This document shows, piece after piece, positions 8,449-17,257 of a DNA stretch of 64,000 nucleotides. Both the position numbers and the translations under genes were made by a program. Position 1 is the first letter of the stretch, and each line of letters begins with the position of its first letter. This stretch comes from Mycolicibacterium novocastrense (GTDB taxonomy: Bacteria; Actinomycetota; Actinomycetes; Mycobacteriales; Mycobacteriaceae), in contig NZ_BCTA01000094.1 in assembly GCF_001570485.1 (NCBI RefSeq), positions 1 through 64,000 of the forward strand, written 5' to 3'. The notes under the pieces are model-generated. The model worked only from the letters and a program-made list of their open reading frames with translations, had not been told where the DNA came from and did no database searches.

Positions 8449-8718
8449 ATGGTTGGTGACCAGGAGGCCATCGCAGCCGTACTCAACCGGCTACGGCGTG
8501 CGCAGGGACAACTCGCCGGTGTGATCGGGATGATCGAGCAGGGCCGTGAGTGCAAGGACGTCGTCACTCAGCTCGCGGCGGTGTCGCGGGCGCTCGACCG
8601 CGCGGGCTTCAAGATCGTCGCGACGGGCCTACGCGAGTGCATGACCGGGGACCACGAGGGTAATGAACGGCCCATGACCGAGGAAGAACTCGAGAAGCTC
8701 TTCCTGGCGTTGGCCTGA
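8449..8718 (+). CDS. CsoR-family regulator, CstR-like (persulfide sensor)
   Basis: Protein of 89 aa, usual length for the all-helical CsoR/RcnR family that represses by binding as a tetramer. Cys35 (GRECKD) and Cys64 (LRECMT) match the two copper-binding Cys of CsoR, but the His expected four residues before the second Cys is replaced by Gly60. CsoR copper sensors need that His, whereas CstR persulfide sensors keep the Cys pair without it. Together with the divergent sulfane-sulfur genes and three operators, this favours persulfide sensing over copper. GGAAAGG lies upstream of the ATG. Confidence 0.85.
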   Translation: MVGDQEAIAAVLNRLRRAQGQLAGVIGMIEQGRECKDVVTQLAAVSRALDRAGFKIVATGLRECMTGDHEGNERPMTEEELEKLFLALA

Positions 8719-8778
8719 CAGATTCGCTCGAGGAGGAGGTCGGAGCGATCGGGGGCTGCGAGGTGTCGTCGGAAACGC

Positions 8779-9873
8779 TCAGGCGAGCTTCGCGAGCGCG
8801 GCCTCGGGGTCGTATCCGGCGAACCCGTCGAGGCGGCCGTCGCGCAGGCGGTTGACCCACGCCGGATCGGCGAGCAGGGCCCGACCGATGGCGACGATGT
8901 CGAACTCGTCGGCGTCGAACTGCTCGACCAGACGGTCGACGGGGGCAGGCTGGATCACCTGGCCCTGCTTCTCGCTGCGGAACTGCGTCTCCAGCCCGAC
9001 CGAGCCGACCGCGATGACGGGCACGCCGGTTACCTTCTTCGTCCAGCCGGCCAGGCTCAACTCGCCGTCGTGGTCGGGGAACGCCGGTGCGTAGTGCCTG
9101 CGGGTCGACGGGTGCAGAACGTCGATCCCTGCATCCACCAGTGGCGCAAGCAGTTCCTGCAGTTCGGTCGGATCCGCGGCGACGGACGCGGTGTAGTCGG
9201 TGCCCTTCCATTGAGAGAACCGGAAGATGATCGGGTAGTCCGGGCCGACGGCGGCGCGGACGGCGGCCACCACCTCGGCAGGGAAGCGGGTTCGGGCGGT
9301 CAGCGACCCGCCGTATTCGTCCGTGCGCAAATTGGTTCGGTCCCAGAAGAACTCGTCGAGCAGATAGCCGTGGGCACCGTGCAGTTCGACCGCGTCGAAG
9401 CCGACCTCCCGAGCGGTGGCGGCGCTTTCGGCGTACTGATCGGCGAGTCGGTGTAGTTCGCGGACCTCGAGCGCCCGGCCCCGAGGCCGACCGCGGCCGT
9501 CGACACCCGAGGGGCCGACGGGCACCACACCGTCGGCGTCGTCACGCTGCACGCCCTGATGCCACAGTTGCGCGGCGATCATGCCGCCCTCGCGATGAAC
9601 CGAGCCGACGACACGCCGCCAGCCGGCGAGCACCTCGTCGCCCGCGATCGTCGGGATGCTGGCCGGGTATCCGGCGGCCGCATCCGGTAGCCGGATGCCC
9701 TCGGTGATGATCAGCCCGACCCCGCCCGCGGCCCGCCGACGGTAGTACTCCGCCACGTCGGCGCCCGGCACCCCGCCCGGCGAGGCCTGACGGGTCATCG
9801 GGGCCATCGCGAACCGGTTGGGCACCGTCAGGGAGCGGACCGTGAACGGTCGAAAGAGATCGTCAATCGCCAT
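8779..9873 (-). CDS. NADH:flavin oxidoreductase (Old Yellow Enzyme family)
   Basis: Protein of 364 aa, an FMN-binding TIM barrel reducing activated C=C bonds. Landmarks are NRFAMAPMTRQ near the N-terminus, AQLWHQG, HGAHGYLLDEFF with the paired catalytic His/His-type block, TNLRTDEYGGS, and the C-terminal GRALLADPAW FMN-phosphate site. The ATG at 9873 was preferred to a TTG four codons upstream. Substrate unknown. It is not tightly linked to neighbours; the small ORF upstream on the same strand ends 62 bp away. Confidence 0.9.
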   Translation of the reverse strand: MAIDDLFRPFTVRSLTVPNRFAMAPMTRQASPGGVPGADVAEYYRRRAAGGVGLIITEGIRLPDAAAGYPASIPTIAGDEVLAGWRRVVGSVHREGGMIAAQLWHQGVQRDDADGVVPVGPSGVDGRGRPRGRALEVRELHRLADQYAESAATAREVGFDAVELHGAHGYLLDEFFWDRTNLRTDEYGGSLTARTRFPAEVVAAVRAAVGPDYPIIFRFSQWKGTDYTASVAADPTELQELLAPLVDAGIDVLHPSTRRHYAPAFPDHDGELSLAGWTKKVTGVPVIAVGSVGLETQFRSEKQGQVIQPAPVDRLVEQFDADEFDIVAIGRALLADPAWVNRLRDGRLDGFAGYDPEAALAKLA

Positions 9874-9934
9874 GAACCGATCCAACGCGAGACCGCGCGG
9901 GCCGATTCCATCGGGCCACGCGGCGCGGGCTTAC

Positions 9935-10066
9935 CTAACCTTCGGAGGGCTTGTCGACCTGGTCCTCGGGCAGCGGCAGCGCCTCGGCTCCGGGAGTGGC
10001 GGGCGCCATCACGTCGGCGTCCTTGGTGGCGGGCTCTGGCGTTACGTTCTCGTCTGGAGATGTCAT
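9935..10066 (-). CDS. Possible 43-residue acidic Pro/Ala-rich small protein
   Basis: Begins MTSPDENVTPEPATKDADVM and ends QVDKPSEG, acidic and probably disordered. CGGAG lies about nine bases before the ATG. It lies between an intergenic palindrome and the Old Yellow Enzyme gene on the same strand. Nothing recognisable; it could be non-coding. Confidence 0.4.
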   Translation of the reverse strand: MTSPDENVTPEPATKDADVMAPATPGAEALPLPEDQVDKPSEG

Positions 10067-10117
10067 GTCCGACTCCGTACCCGTAGGCGCTCACCGGTAA
10101 TCACACAAAAGCGTTCC

Positions 10118-10178
10118 GCCGAGCGTGGGGTTGTGTCACGCGAATCCGCGACAAATGTGACGCAAGGCCACACTCGGC
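10118..10178. repeat. Intergenic palindrome (22-bp imperfect arms)
   Basis: Arms 10118-10139 and 10157-10178 pair with four mismatches around a 17-base loop; the arms carry GCCGAG/CTCGGC at the base and GTCAC/GTGAC at the tip. It lies just after the helicase stop, where it could act as a terminator. One of five similar palindromes in this window. Confidence 0.7.
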
Positions 10179-10198
10179 AAGAAGGCGTCGCGCGTCGC

Positions 10199-12730
10199 TC
10201 AGTCGAACCGGCCGGCGTCGACGACCCGCAATACGACCGCGCCGGCCTCGTCGGAGGCGACAAGGTCGACCTCCACGGTGAAGCCCCAGTCGTGGTCGCC
10301 CGCGGGATCGTCGAAAATCTGCCGCACCCGCCACACTTCGGGCGCACGGTCGATGATCAGCAGCGCCGGGCCGCGCGCGTCGGCGCCGGTGCCGACGTCG
10401 TCGTGCTCGTCGAAGTAGTCCTGCCCGACCTGCTCCCAGCGCGCCGCCGTCCATCCCGAACCGCTGTCCAGCGCGCCGAGTTCGTCCCAGCGCTGCCGGG
10501 CGAACAACTGCACCCGCCGGAACAACGCGTTGCGCACCATCGCCGTGAACGCACGCTGGTTGCCGGACAGCGGGCGCGGCGTGCTCGGCACCGCCGCCGG
10601 TGCGTCATGTGGCTGGTCGGGGTCGGTCAGCTGCTCCCACTCGTCGAGCAGGCTCGAATCCACCTGGCGGACAAGCTCGCCGAGCCACTCGACAATATCG
10701 GCGAGTTCCTCGGTCCTGGCCGCGGCGGGAACCCCGGACCGCAGCGCCTTGTACGCATCGGACAGGTAGCGCAGCACCGCCCCCTCGGCGCGGGTCAGGC
10801 CGTACTCGCTGACGTATTCGCGGAAAGTCATGGCGCGTTCCCACATCTCGCGCACCACCGACTTCGGGGACAGCGCGGCGTCGGCGGCCCACGGGTTGCT
10901 CTGCAGGTAGACCTCGAAGGTGTGCTCGAGCAACTCCTCGAGCGGCCTGGGGTAGGTGATGTCGTCGAGCAGTTCGATGCGCTCGTCGTACTCGATGCCT
11001 TCGGCCTTCATCGCGGCGACGGCCTCGCCGCGGGCCTTGTTCAGCTGCGCCGCCAAGATCTGACGCGGATCCTCCAGCGTCGCCTCGATCACCGAAACCA
11101 CATCCAGTGCAAAGGTTTCCGATGTCGGATCGAGCACATCGACGGCGGCCAGAGCGAATGTCGACAACGGTTGATACAACGCGAAGTTCGGCGGCAGGTC
11201 GACGGTCAGCCGGTATCTGCTGCCGTCGGGACCGGGCTGGTCGAGGCGCTCCACCACACCGGCCTGTAGCAGTGAGCGCGCGATGCCGACGGCTTCACGG
11301 ATGTGCTGCAACTGCCGTTTGCGCGGCTCGTGGTTGTCGGTCAACAGCCGCCGCATCGCCTCGAAGGGGTCGCCGGGACGGTCGACGACGTCGAGCATCA
11401 TCGCCGTCGACACCCGCATGTTGCTGGTCAGCGGTTCGGGCGTGGCCTCGATCAACCGGTTCATCGTCGACTCGCTCCACGGCACCATGCCCTCGGGAGC
11501 CTTGCGGCGCACCAGCTTCCGGCGCTTCCTGGGGTCGTCGGCGACCTTGGCGAACTGTTTGAGGTTCTCCACCTCGTGGTCGGGCGCCTGCACGACGACG
11601 GTGCCCGCGGTGTCGTAGCCGGCCCGCCCGGCCCGACCCGCGATCTGGTGGAACTCGCGCGCATTGAGCAGCCGGGTGCGCACCCCGTCGTACTTCGACA
11701 GCGCCGAGAACACCACCGTGCGGATCGGCACATTGATGCCGACACCCAGCGTGTCGGTGCCGCAGATCACCTTGAGCAGACCGGCCTGCGCCAACTGTTC
11801 GACCAGCCGCCGGTACTTCGGCAGCATCCCGGCGTGGTGCACTCCGATACCGTGTCGCACCAACCGGGACAGCGTCGCGCCGAAGGCCGTGGAGAACTGG
11901 AACGCGCCGATCATCTCCCGGATCTCGGCCTTCTGCTCTTTGGTGCTGACGTTGACGCTCATCAACGCCTGCGCGCGCTCCAACGCCGAGGCCTGGGTGA
12001 AGTGCACGACGTAGATCGGGGCCTGCGCGGTCTCGAGCAGATCGCCGATCGTCTCGTGCATCGGAGTGTTCGAATACGAAAAGAACAGCGGCACTGGGCG
12101 TTCGGCGTTGGCCACCAGCGCCGTCGGGCGGCCGGTGCGCCGGGTGAGGTCGTCGCGCAGGAACGAGACGTCACCCAGCGTCGCCGACATCAGCAGGAAC
12201 TGCGCCTTCGGCAGCTCCAGCAGCGGAACCTGCCACGCCCATCCGCGGTCCGGATCGCCGTAGAAATGGAACTCATCCATCACCACCAACGCGATGTCAG
12301 CGTCGGCCCCTTCGCGCAGCGCGATGTTGGCCAGTACCTCGGCGGTGCAGGTGATGATCGGCGCCTCGGCGTTGACCGCGGCGTCACCGGTCAGCATGCC
12401 AACGTTGTCCGCGCCGAACACCTTGCACAGCGCGAAGAACTTCTCGCTGACCAGCGCCTTGATCGGCGCGGTGTAGAAGCTGCGGCCGTGCCGTGCACCG
12501 GATCGGGCCAGCGCCGCGAACAGCGCGCCCGTGGCCACCAGCGACTTCCCCGAACCGGTCGGGGTTGCCAGGATGACGTTGGCGCCGCTGACCAACTCGA
12601 TCAGCGCTTCCTCCTGCGCCGGATACAGCACGGTGCCGTTGGCCTCGGCCCAGGCGGCGAAGGCCGTGAACAGCGCGTCGGGATCGGCGCCCAGCCCTTG
12701 TGCGATGTCGGTGAGTGAAGCCTCAGGCAC
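10199..12730 (-). CDS. DEAD/DEAH-box superfamily 2 helicase with DUF3516
   Basis: Protein of 843 aa. RecA-like domain 1 has motif I ATPTGSGKS (55-63), DEFH (152-155) and SATLG; domain 2 ends with QIAGRAGRAG. The C-terminal half (about 400-843) is the actinobacterial DUF3516 region. It resembles Ski2/HelY-type RNA helicases, with a shorter C-terminus than mycobacterial HelY (about 900 aa). An RNA or DNA unwinding role is known for the family; the substrate is unknown. The GTG start overlaps the end of the LysR gene by 8 bp, indicating co-transcription. Confidence 0.9.
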   Translation of the reverse strand: MPEASLTDIAQGLGADPDALFTAFAAWAEANGTVLYPAQEEALIELVSGANVILATPTGSGKSLVATGALFAALARSGARHGRSFYTAPIKALVSEKFFALCKVFGADNVGMLTGDAAVNAEAPIITCTAEVLANIALREGADADIALVVMDEFHFYGDPDRGWAWQVPLLELPKAQFLLMSATLGDVSFLRDDLTRRTGRPTALVANAERPVPLFFSYSNTPMHETIGDLLETAQAPIYVVHFTQASALERAQALMSVNVSTKEQKAEIREMIGAFQFSTAFGATLSRLVRHGIGVHHAGMLPKYRRLVEQLAQAGLLKVICGTDTLGVGINVPIRTVVFSALSKYDGVRTRLLNAREFHQIAGRAGRAGYDTAGTVVVQAPDHEVENLKQFAKVADDPRKRRKLVRRKAPEGMVPWSESTMNRLIEATPEPLTSNMRVSTAMMLDVVDRPGDPFEAMRRLLTDNHEPRKRQLQHIREAVGIARSLLQAGVVERLDQPGPDGSRYRLTVDLPPNFALYQPLSTFALAAVDVLDPTSETFALDVVSVIEATLEDPRQILAAQLNKARGEAVAAMKAEGIEYDERIELLDDITYPRPLEELLEHTFEVYLQSNPWAADAALSPKSVVREMWERAMTFREYVSEYGLTRAEGAVLRYLSDAYKALRSGVPAAARTEELADIVEWLGELVRQVDSSLLDEWEQLTDPDQPHDAPAAVPSTPRPLSGNQRAFTAMVRNALFRRVQLFARQRWDELGALDSGSGWTAARWEQVGQDYFDEHDDVGTGADARGPALLIIDRAPEVWRVRQIFDDPAGDHDWGFTVEVDLVASDEAGAVVLRVVDAGRFD

Positions 12731-13655
12731 CTCGATGCACCGGCCCCAGCCGGTCGGCGATCTGCTCGGCGGCTTGCTCGACCTCGGTGAGCCTGCTCCG
12801 CAGCCGCTCGGGCGCCCAAGCGAGTGCGATTCGCGCTGGGGGCCAGTTGCTTTCGTCGATCGGCACCAACTTGAACTCCGGCGGGGAGAACATCTTGCCG
12901 ATGAACGAGTCGGGTGCGTAACTCACCAGCGCGACGAGATGCCGGTTGAACACGGCGGTGGCCATCTCGAGTTCGCCGCCGCGCTGGTTGGTGGTGCGGA
13001 CGATGCGGTGCACACCGCGGCTGTTGAGTTGTCGGGTCAGCCCGGCCAGCACCACCGGATTGGGCCGGGCGAAGTCGATCACGACCTCCCGGTCGAGCAG
13101 TTCCTCGATCGCCACAAGGTCTTTGGCGGCCAGGGGATCGTCGAAGCGCACCGCGACCGCACCCTGATAGCTGGCCACCACCTTGTGACGCAGGCGTTTG
13201 TCACCGGCGGGCAGGTGGATCAGGCCCAGCTCGGCTTGTCCGGCGATCAGCTTGGCGGCGACCTCGGTACCCGACCCGGGAACTCCGAACTCCGTCGGGA
13301 CGGGCAGGTCGGTCAGCACCGTCTCCAGTTGCGCGAGCAGGTCGGACGGCGCATAGGCGGTGGCGCTCAGCCGAAGCGGCGCCGGACCCTGCACACCGTG
13401 CTTCGCGGTGGCTTTGAACTCTTCGACCTGTCGCAGGATTTCGCGGGCCGGGCCGATCAACCGTTCGCCGAGCGGGCTCAGCCGCACGTCGTGGTAACCG
13501 CGCTCGAACAACGGTCCGCCGAGTTCCTTCTCGAGGAGCTTGATCTGCTTGCTCAGTGGGGGCGGCGTGATCATCAGCTTGTCGGCAGCCCGCTTGAAGT
13601 GCAGTTCGTCGGCCACGGCGACGAAGTACCTGAGCCTGGTGAAGTCGATGTCCAT
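12723..13655 (-). CDS. LysR-family transcriptional regulator
   Basis: Protein of 310 aa, standard length. The winged helix is at 1-60 (LRYFVAVADELHFKRAADKL, then PPLSKQIKLLE) and the substrate-binding domain at about 90-300. It overlaps the helicase start by 8 bp. It lies downstream of the CoA-transferase operon on the same strand, 64 bp after its stop, so it may be cotranscribed with and sense an acyl or aromatic metabolite of that pathway; this is inference. Confidence 0.88.
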   Translation of the reverse strand: MDIDFTRLRYFVAVADELHFKRAADKLMITPPPLSKQIKLLEKELGGPLFERGYHDVRLSPLGERLIGPAREILRQVEEFKATAKHGVQGPAPLRLSATAYAPSDLLAQLETVLTDLPVPTEFGVPGSGTEVAAKLIAGQAELGLIHLPAGDKRLRHKVVASYQGAVAVRFDDPLAAKDLVAIEELLDREVVIDFARPNPVVLAGLTRQLNSRGVHRIVRTTNQRGGELEMATAVFNRHLVALVSYAPDSFIGKMFSPPEFKLVPIDESNWPPARIALAWAPERLRSRLTEVEQAAEQIADRLGPVHRGA

Positions 13656-13719
13656 TCCTGCGGTGTCTCGTACGGGTGCCGTGCCACCCGAATGCTACGA
13701 GATCACCGGTGCACCCGGG

Positions 13720-16062
13720 TCAGACCTGCACGTCGCCTGTGGTGGTCTCGAGCACCCTTAGCCGATGCAGCGCCTCGATCTCCGCCGGGTTCAGGCCGAG
13801 AAGTTCGGTGGCGATCTCGGCGGTCTGCTCGCCGATGAGCGGGGCCTGCAGCAACGGGGGATCGGCCACGTGATCGCAGTGGATCTGCACGTTCTCCATC
13901 GTGAACGGGACGTCTGCGTGCGGGTGAAGCTCCTCGCGGAACGATCGCCGCTGCTGGTAGTACCCCCACGACGGGAGCTCGTCGGCGTGCATGACGGCAC
14001 CCGCGGGCACGCCCGCGGCCTGCAGCCTTTCCATCGCCTCGGTCCGCGAATGCCGCGTGGTCCAGGCGCGCACGGCGTCGGGGTCGACCTCACCGTCGCC
14101 GGGCAGGCCGATGACCCAGCGCAGCGCCTGCAGCTCGGCGTCGTCGCGCACGGTGATCGCGATCCACTCGTTGTCGCCCGCGGCCGGGAACAGTCCCCAC
14201 GGTGTCCTGCCTCCCGTGCCGGAGCGGGGGTGTCCGGCACGCTCGAGAGCGTCGGCGGCGATGTCGGCGGCGACATGACTGAGCATGACCTCGGCCTGGG
14301 CGATGCTCGCCGACCCGCCCTCGCCGGTGCGTTCCCGGCGCAGGAGCAGCGCAATCGCAGACAGGGCGCCGATCCTGGCCGCGACGTGGTCGGGGTAGAC
14401 GGTGACGGTGTCGCAGAATGTCTCGGGCTCGCCCGGGTACACCCACTGACTGGTGAACCCGACGGCGGCGCGCACCAGCGGCCCGTAGCCCAGGCGGTTG
14501 GCCCACGGACCGCTGGGACCGAAAGCGGAACTGTCCACCACGACGATGCCCGGGTTGATCCGTCGCAGCGTCGCATAATCCATGCCCAACGCCTCGGCGA
14601 CGCCGGGTTTGAAATTCGTCAGCACCACATCGGAGACCCGCACCAGGCGGTGGGCGAGTTCCAGGCCCTCCTCCGTGCGCAGATCGAGTCCGATCGAGCG
14701 CTTGTTGCGGTGCCCCGCGGCGAACGGTTGGGTCATCGTGTTCAGCTTGCCGACGCGCAGGCCGTCGGGATGCGCGGAGTGCTCGATCTTGACGACGTCG
14801 GCGCCCAGATCACCGAAGAGCCGCCCGGTGTCGGCGCCGACGACGATGACCCCGAGGTCCAGCACCCGGATGCCCTCCAGTGGGCGGCCCTCGCCCTGGC
14901 GCCGGCGGCTAGCCAACAACGGAGCGGCGGTGAGGCGTTCGGAGCGTTCGGACGCGATGTCCAGCGCGCTCGCCCGGTGTCCGTCGATCTCGCTGACGCC
15001 CACCGGGATCGGAGCCACCACGCCGGGTGCCAGCTCCACGTCACGGAAAAAGCCACGCGCGCTGAAGTGTTCGGCGGTCAACGCCTCCGACAGGGTCAGC
15101 ACCGCCGCCGTGGGAACACCGTGGGCCTGACCCTGGGACTCCAACTCCACGCGGGTCTTGTCGGCGCAGAAAGCGGCGATCGCATCGAGCAGATGCGGTG
15201 AGCGGAACCGCTTTCCGAGCTTGTCGTAGGAGGGGTCGGCGAACTGCTCGGGGCTGCCCATCCAGGTGAACATTCCGCGCCACTGCCGTTTGGCCAGGAT
15301 GCAGATGCGGACGTGGCCGTCCTTGCAGGGGATGATCGGATAACGCTGGCGTTCGGCGTCCCAGTCACGCTGTTGCAGCTTCACCGCGACGCCCGCCGCG
15401 GCGCTGCCCGCCGAGCCGAACGGCGGGTCGAGCGTTTGCATTGCCCCGTCGAGGATCGAGAAGTCGATCAGGTCACCCTCGCCGGTGCGCAAGCGGTCGA
15501 GGTAGACCGCGACGGCCATCACCGCGGCCTGCGCGGCGGCCACGTGGTAGGGCAGTTCGCCCGGCGGTACCAACGGCTCGCGGCCCGGGATGCCGGACCG
15601 CGACAGCTCGCTGGTCAAGGCGTGGAACACCGGACCGGTGCCCTGCCAGGTGCGGTAGTCGTTGTCGCGGCCGAAGTCGCTGAGCGACAGGATCACCAGC
15701 GCCGGATGCTGTACGCGGATCTCACGCACCGCCAGTTTCGCCTCGGCGAGCGACCCGGGCCGGGTGTTCTCAATCAGGATGTCGGCCCCGGCAACCATTT
15801 TCGCGAACCCGTCGCGCCCCGCCGCGGTCGACGGAGCCAGCTCGACGGTCTCCATGCCGTGCCGGTCGATGGCGGTCTGCACACCTACCCCTGCCAGGTG
15901 CGGTCCCACCACGTCGTCGTCGGTGACACCGAGCAGGCGCAGCACCGTCACCCGCGCCCCGAGGTCGGCGAGCAGCCGGCCGATTGCGCTCATCGGGCCC
16001 GAGCTCAGGTCGAGGATCCGCATCCCCGACAGCGGCGGATCGTATGCGGCAGCGTGGGACAC
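13720..16062 (-). CDS. Two-domain CaiB/BaiF (class III) CoA-transferase
   Basis: Protein of 780 aa, twice the usual length of about 400, made of two CaiB/BaiF domains (1-385 and 393-780). Each has the nucleotide/CoA signature (GMRILDLSSGP; GIRVLDLG then DLGADVVKIE). Class III enzymes transfer CoA between carboxylic acids through an aspartyl-CoA anhydride. Domain 1 has Asp205 at the expected catalytic place (SILDGAM), while domain 2 has Glu591 (AQAEVML), so only one site may be conventional. The GTG start at 16062 is 3 bp after the acyl-CoA dehydrogenase stop. Probably activates the substrate of the adjoining beta-oxidation genes. Confidence 0.9.
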   Translation of the reverse strand: MSHAAAYDPPLSGMRILDLSSGPMSAIGRLLADLGARVTVLRLLGVTDDDVVGPHLAGVGVQTAIDRHGMETVELAPSTAAGRDGFAKMVAGADILIENTRPGSLAEAKLAVREIRVQHPALVILSLSDFGRDNDYRTWQGTGPVFHALTSELSRSGIPGREPLVPPGELPYHVAAAQAAVMAVAVYLDRLRTGEGDLIDFSILDGAMQTLDPPFGSAGSAAAGVAVKLQQRDWDAERQRYPIIPCKDGHVRICILAKRQWRGMFTWMGSPEQFADPSYDKLGKRFRSPHLLDAIAAFCADKTRVELESQGQAHGVPTAAVLTLSEALTAEHFSARGFFRDVELAPGVVAPIPVGVSEIDGHRASALDIASERSERLTAAPLLASRRRQGEGRPLEGIRVLDLGVIVVGADTGRLFGDLGADVVKIEHSAHPDGLRVGKLNTMTQPFAAGHRNKRSIGLDLRTEEGLELAHRLVRVSDVVLTNFKPGVAEALGMDYATLRRINPGIVVVDSSAFGPSGPWANRLGYGPLVRAAVGFTSQWVYPGEPETFCDTVTVYPDHVAARIGALSAIALLLRRERTGEGGSASIAQAEVMLSHVAADIAADALERAGHPRSGTGGRTPWGLFPAAGDNEWIAITVRDDAELQALRWVIGLPGDGEVDPDAVRAWTTRHSRTEAMERLQAAGVPAGAVMHADELPSWGYYQQRRSFREELHPHADVPFTMENVQIHCDHVADPPLLQAPLIGEQTAEIATELLGLNPAEIEALHRLRVLETTTGDVQV

Positions 16063-16065
16063 GGG

Positions 16066-17256
16066 TCAGCTCCTGCGGGCCTGACGGAACGGGATGTCGC
16101 GGTCGGCCTCGGGCTCCTTGGGCAGCCCCAGCACGCGCTCGCCGATGATGTTGCGCTGGATCTGGTCGGTGCCGCCGCCGATCGAGGTGAAGAACGCGTT
16201 GAGAGTCAGGAAGTTGACATCGTCGGCCACCGGGTTCTCGGGGCCGGCCAACAAGGCCTGCGCGCCGATGATCTGTGTCTTCATCGCCGCCTCGGTGTGC
16301 AGGATCTTCGACATCGCAAGCTTGCCCAGCGACATGATCGAGCTCGACGTGCCCTGTGACGTACTGGCTTTCGCGCGCGCGTTGTTGAGCCGGTTCAGCT
16401 CCCGCATTGCCAGCACCTTAGCCAGCGGGTAGCGCACCGCGGGATCGTCGAGGACGCCGTACTCGCGGGCGAGCTCGATCAGACTGTCCGCCTTGCGGTT
16501 ACGCGAGCCGCGACCACTGTCACCCATGATGGACCGTTCGTAGGCCAGCGCGGTCTGAAGCGCGCGCCATCCGTTGCCCTCGCCGCCCAGCAGGTAGTCG
16601 TCGGAGACGGTCGCATCGTTGATGAACACCTCGTTGAAGTGCGATTCACCGGTGATCTGCACCAGCGGGCGCACCTCGATGCCCGGCTGCTTCATCGGCA
16701 TGATGAACAGGCTCAGGCCCTTGTGTTTGGGCACATCCCAATCGGTGCGGGCCAGCAGCAGCGCGTAATCGGCCGTGAGCGCGCCCGACGTCCACACCTT
16801 CTGCCCGTTGACGACCCACTGGTCGCCGTCGCGGACGGCGGTGGTGCGCACGCTGGCCAGGTCGGAACCGGCGCCCGGTTCGCTGTAGAGCAGGCAGGTG
16901 CGGGACCGCTCGACCAGGAAATCGCGCAGCAGATCGCCTTTGATTCTCTCGGTGCCGAGCTTGAGGGTGGTGTTGGCCGGGATGTTGTACTTGTCCTGCC
17001 GCGACCCCGGCGCCTTGATCGCCGAGAACTCCTGGCCGATGACGGCCGCGAGGTCACTGGGGTATCCGCGGCCGAACCACTCGGTGGGATAGGTCGGCAC
17101 GGCGTAACCGGCGTCGAGCACCTTCTCCAGCCAGGCGATCCGCTCGGGTGACGACACCCACGGGTCGTCGGAGGAGGGAAGTGGAGTCCAGTTGTCGCGC
17201 AACCATTCCCGGACCTCGGCGCGGAGCTCGTCGGCGGTGGGCAGCGGGCTGGTCAT
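16066..17256 (-). CDS. Acyl-CoA dehydrogenase (FadE family), probable catalytic subunit
   Basis: Protein of 396 aa with the three-part fold. FAD/substrate segments YSEPGAGSDLASVRTTAVRDGD and VVNGQKVWTSGA sit mid-protein, and GGGTDQIQRNIIGERVLGLP at the end is the FAD-binding C-terminus. The ATG at 17256 has AAAGG eight bases upstream; a GTG nine bases earlier is the alternative. The dehydrogenase immediately upstream is diverged, so the two probably form an alpha2beta2 heterotetramer as known for mycobacterial FadE pairs of steroid and branched-lipid catabolism. Substrate unknown. Confidence 0.9.
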   Translation of the reverse strand: MTSPLPTADELRAEVREWLRDNWTPLPSSDDPWVSSPERIAWLEKVLDAGYAVPTYPTEWFGRGYPSDLAAVIGQEFSAIKAPGSRQDKYNIPANTTLKLGTERIKGDLLRDFLVERSRTCLLYSEPGAGSDLASVRTTAVRDGDQWVVNGQKVWTSGALTADYALLLARTDWDVPKHKGLSLFIMPMKQPGIEVRPLVQITGESHFNEVFINDATVSDDYLLGGEGNGWRALQTALAYERSIMGDSGRGSRNRKADSLIELAREYGVLDDPAVRYPLAKVLAMRELNRLNNARAKASTSQGTSSSIMSLGKLAMSKILHTEAAMKTQIIGAQALLAGPENPVADDVNFLTLNAFFTSIGGGTDQIQRNIIGERVLGLPKEPEADRDIPFRQARRS

Positions 17257-17257
17257 G

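Noticed and set aside
11303..12718. Long plus-strand frame (471 aa) opposite the helicase
   Set aside because: Shadow frame of high-GC coding sequence, no domain and no start signal, rich in Arg/Gln/His.
13765..15201. Plus-strand frame (478 aa) opposite the CoA-transferase
   Set aside because: Same high-GC shadow effect; the minus-strand protein has clear domains.
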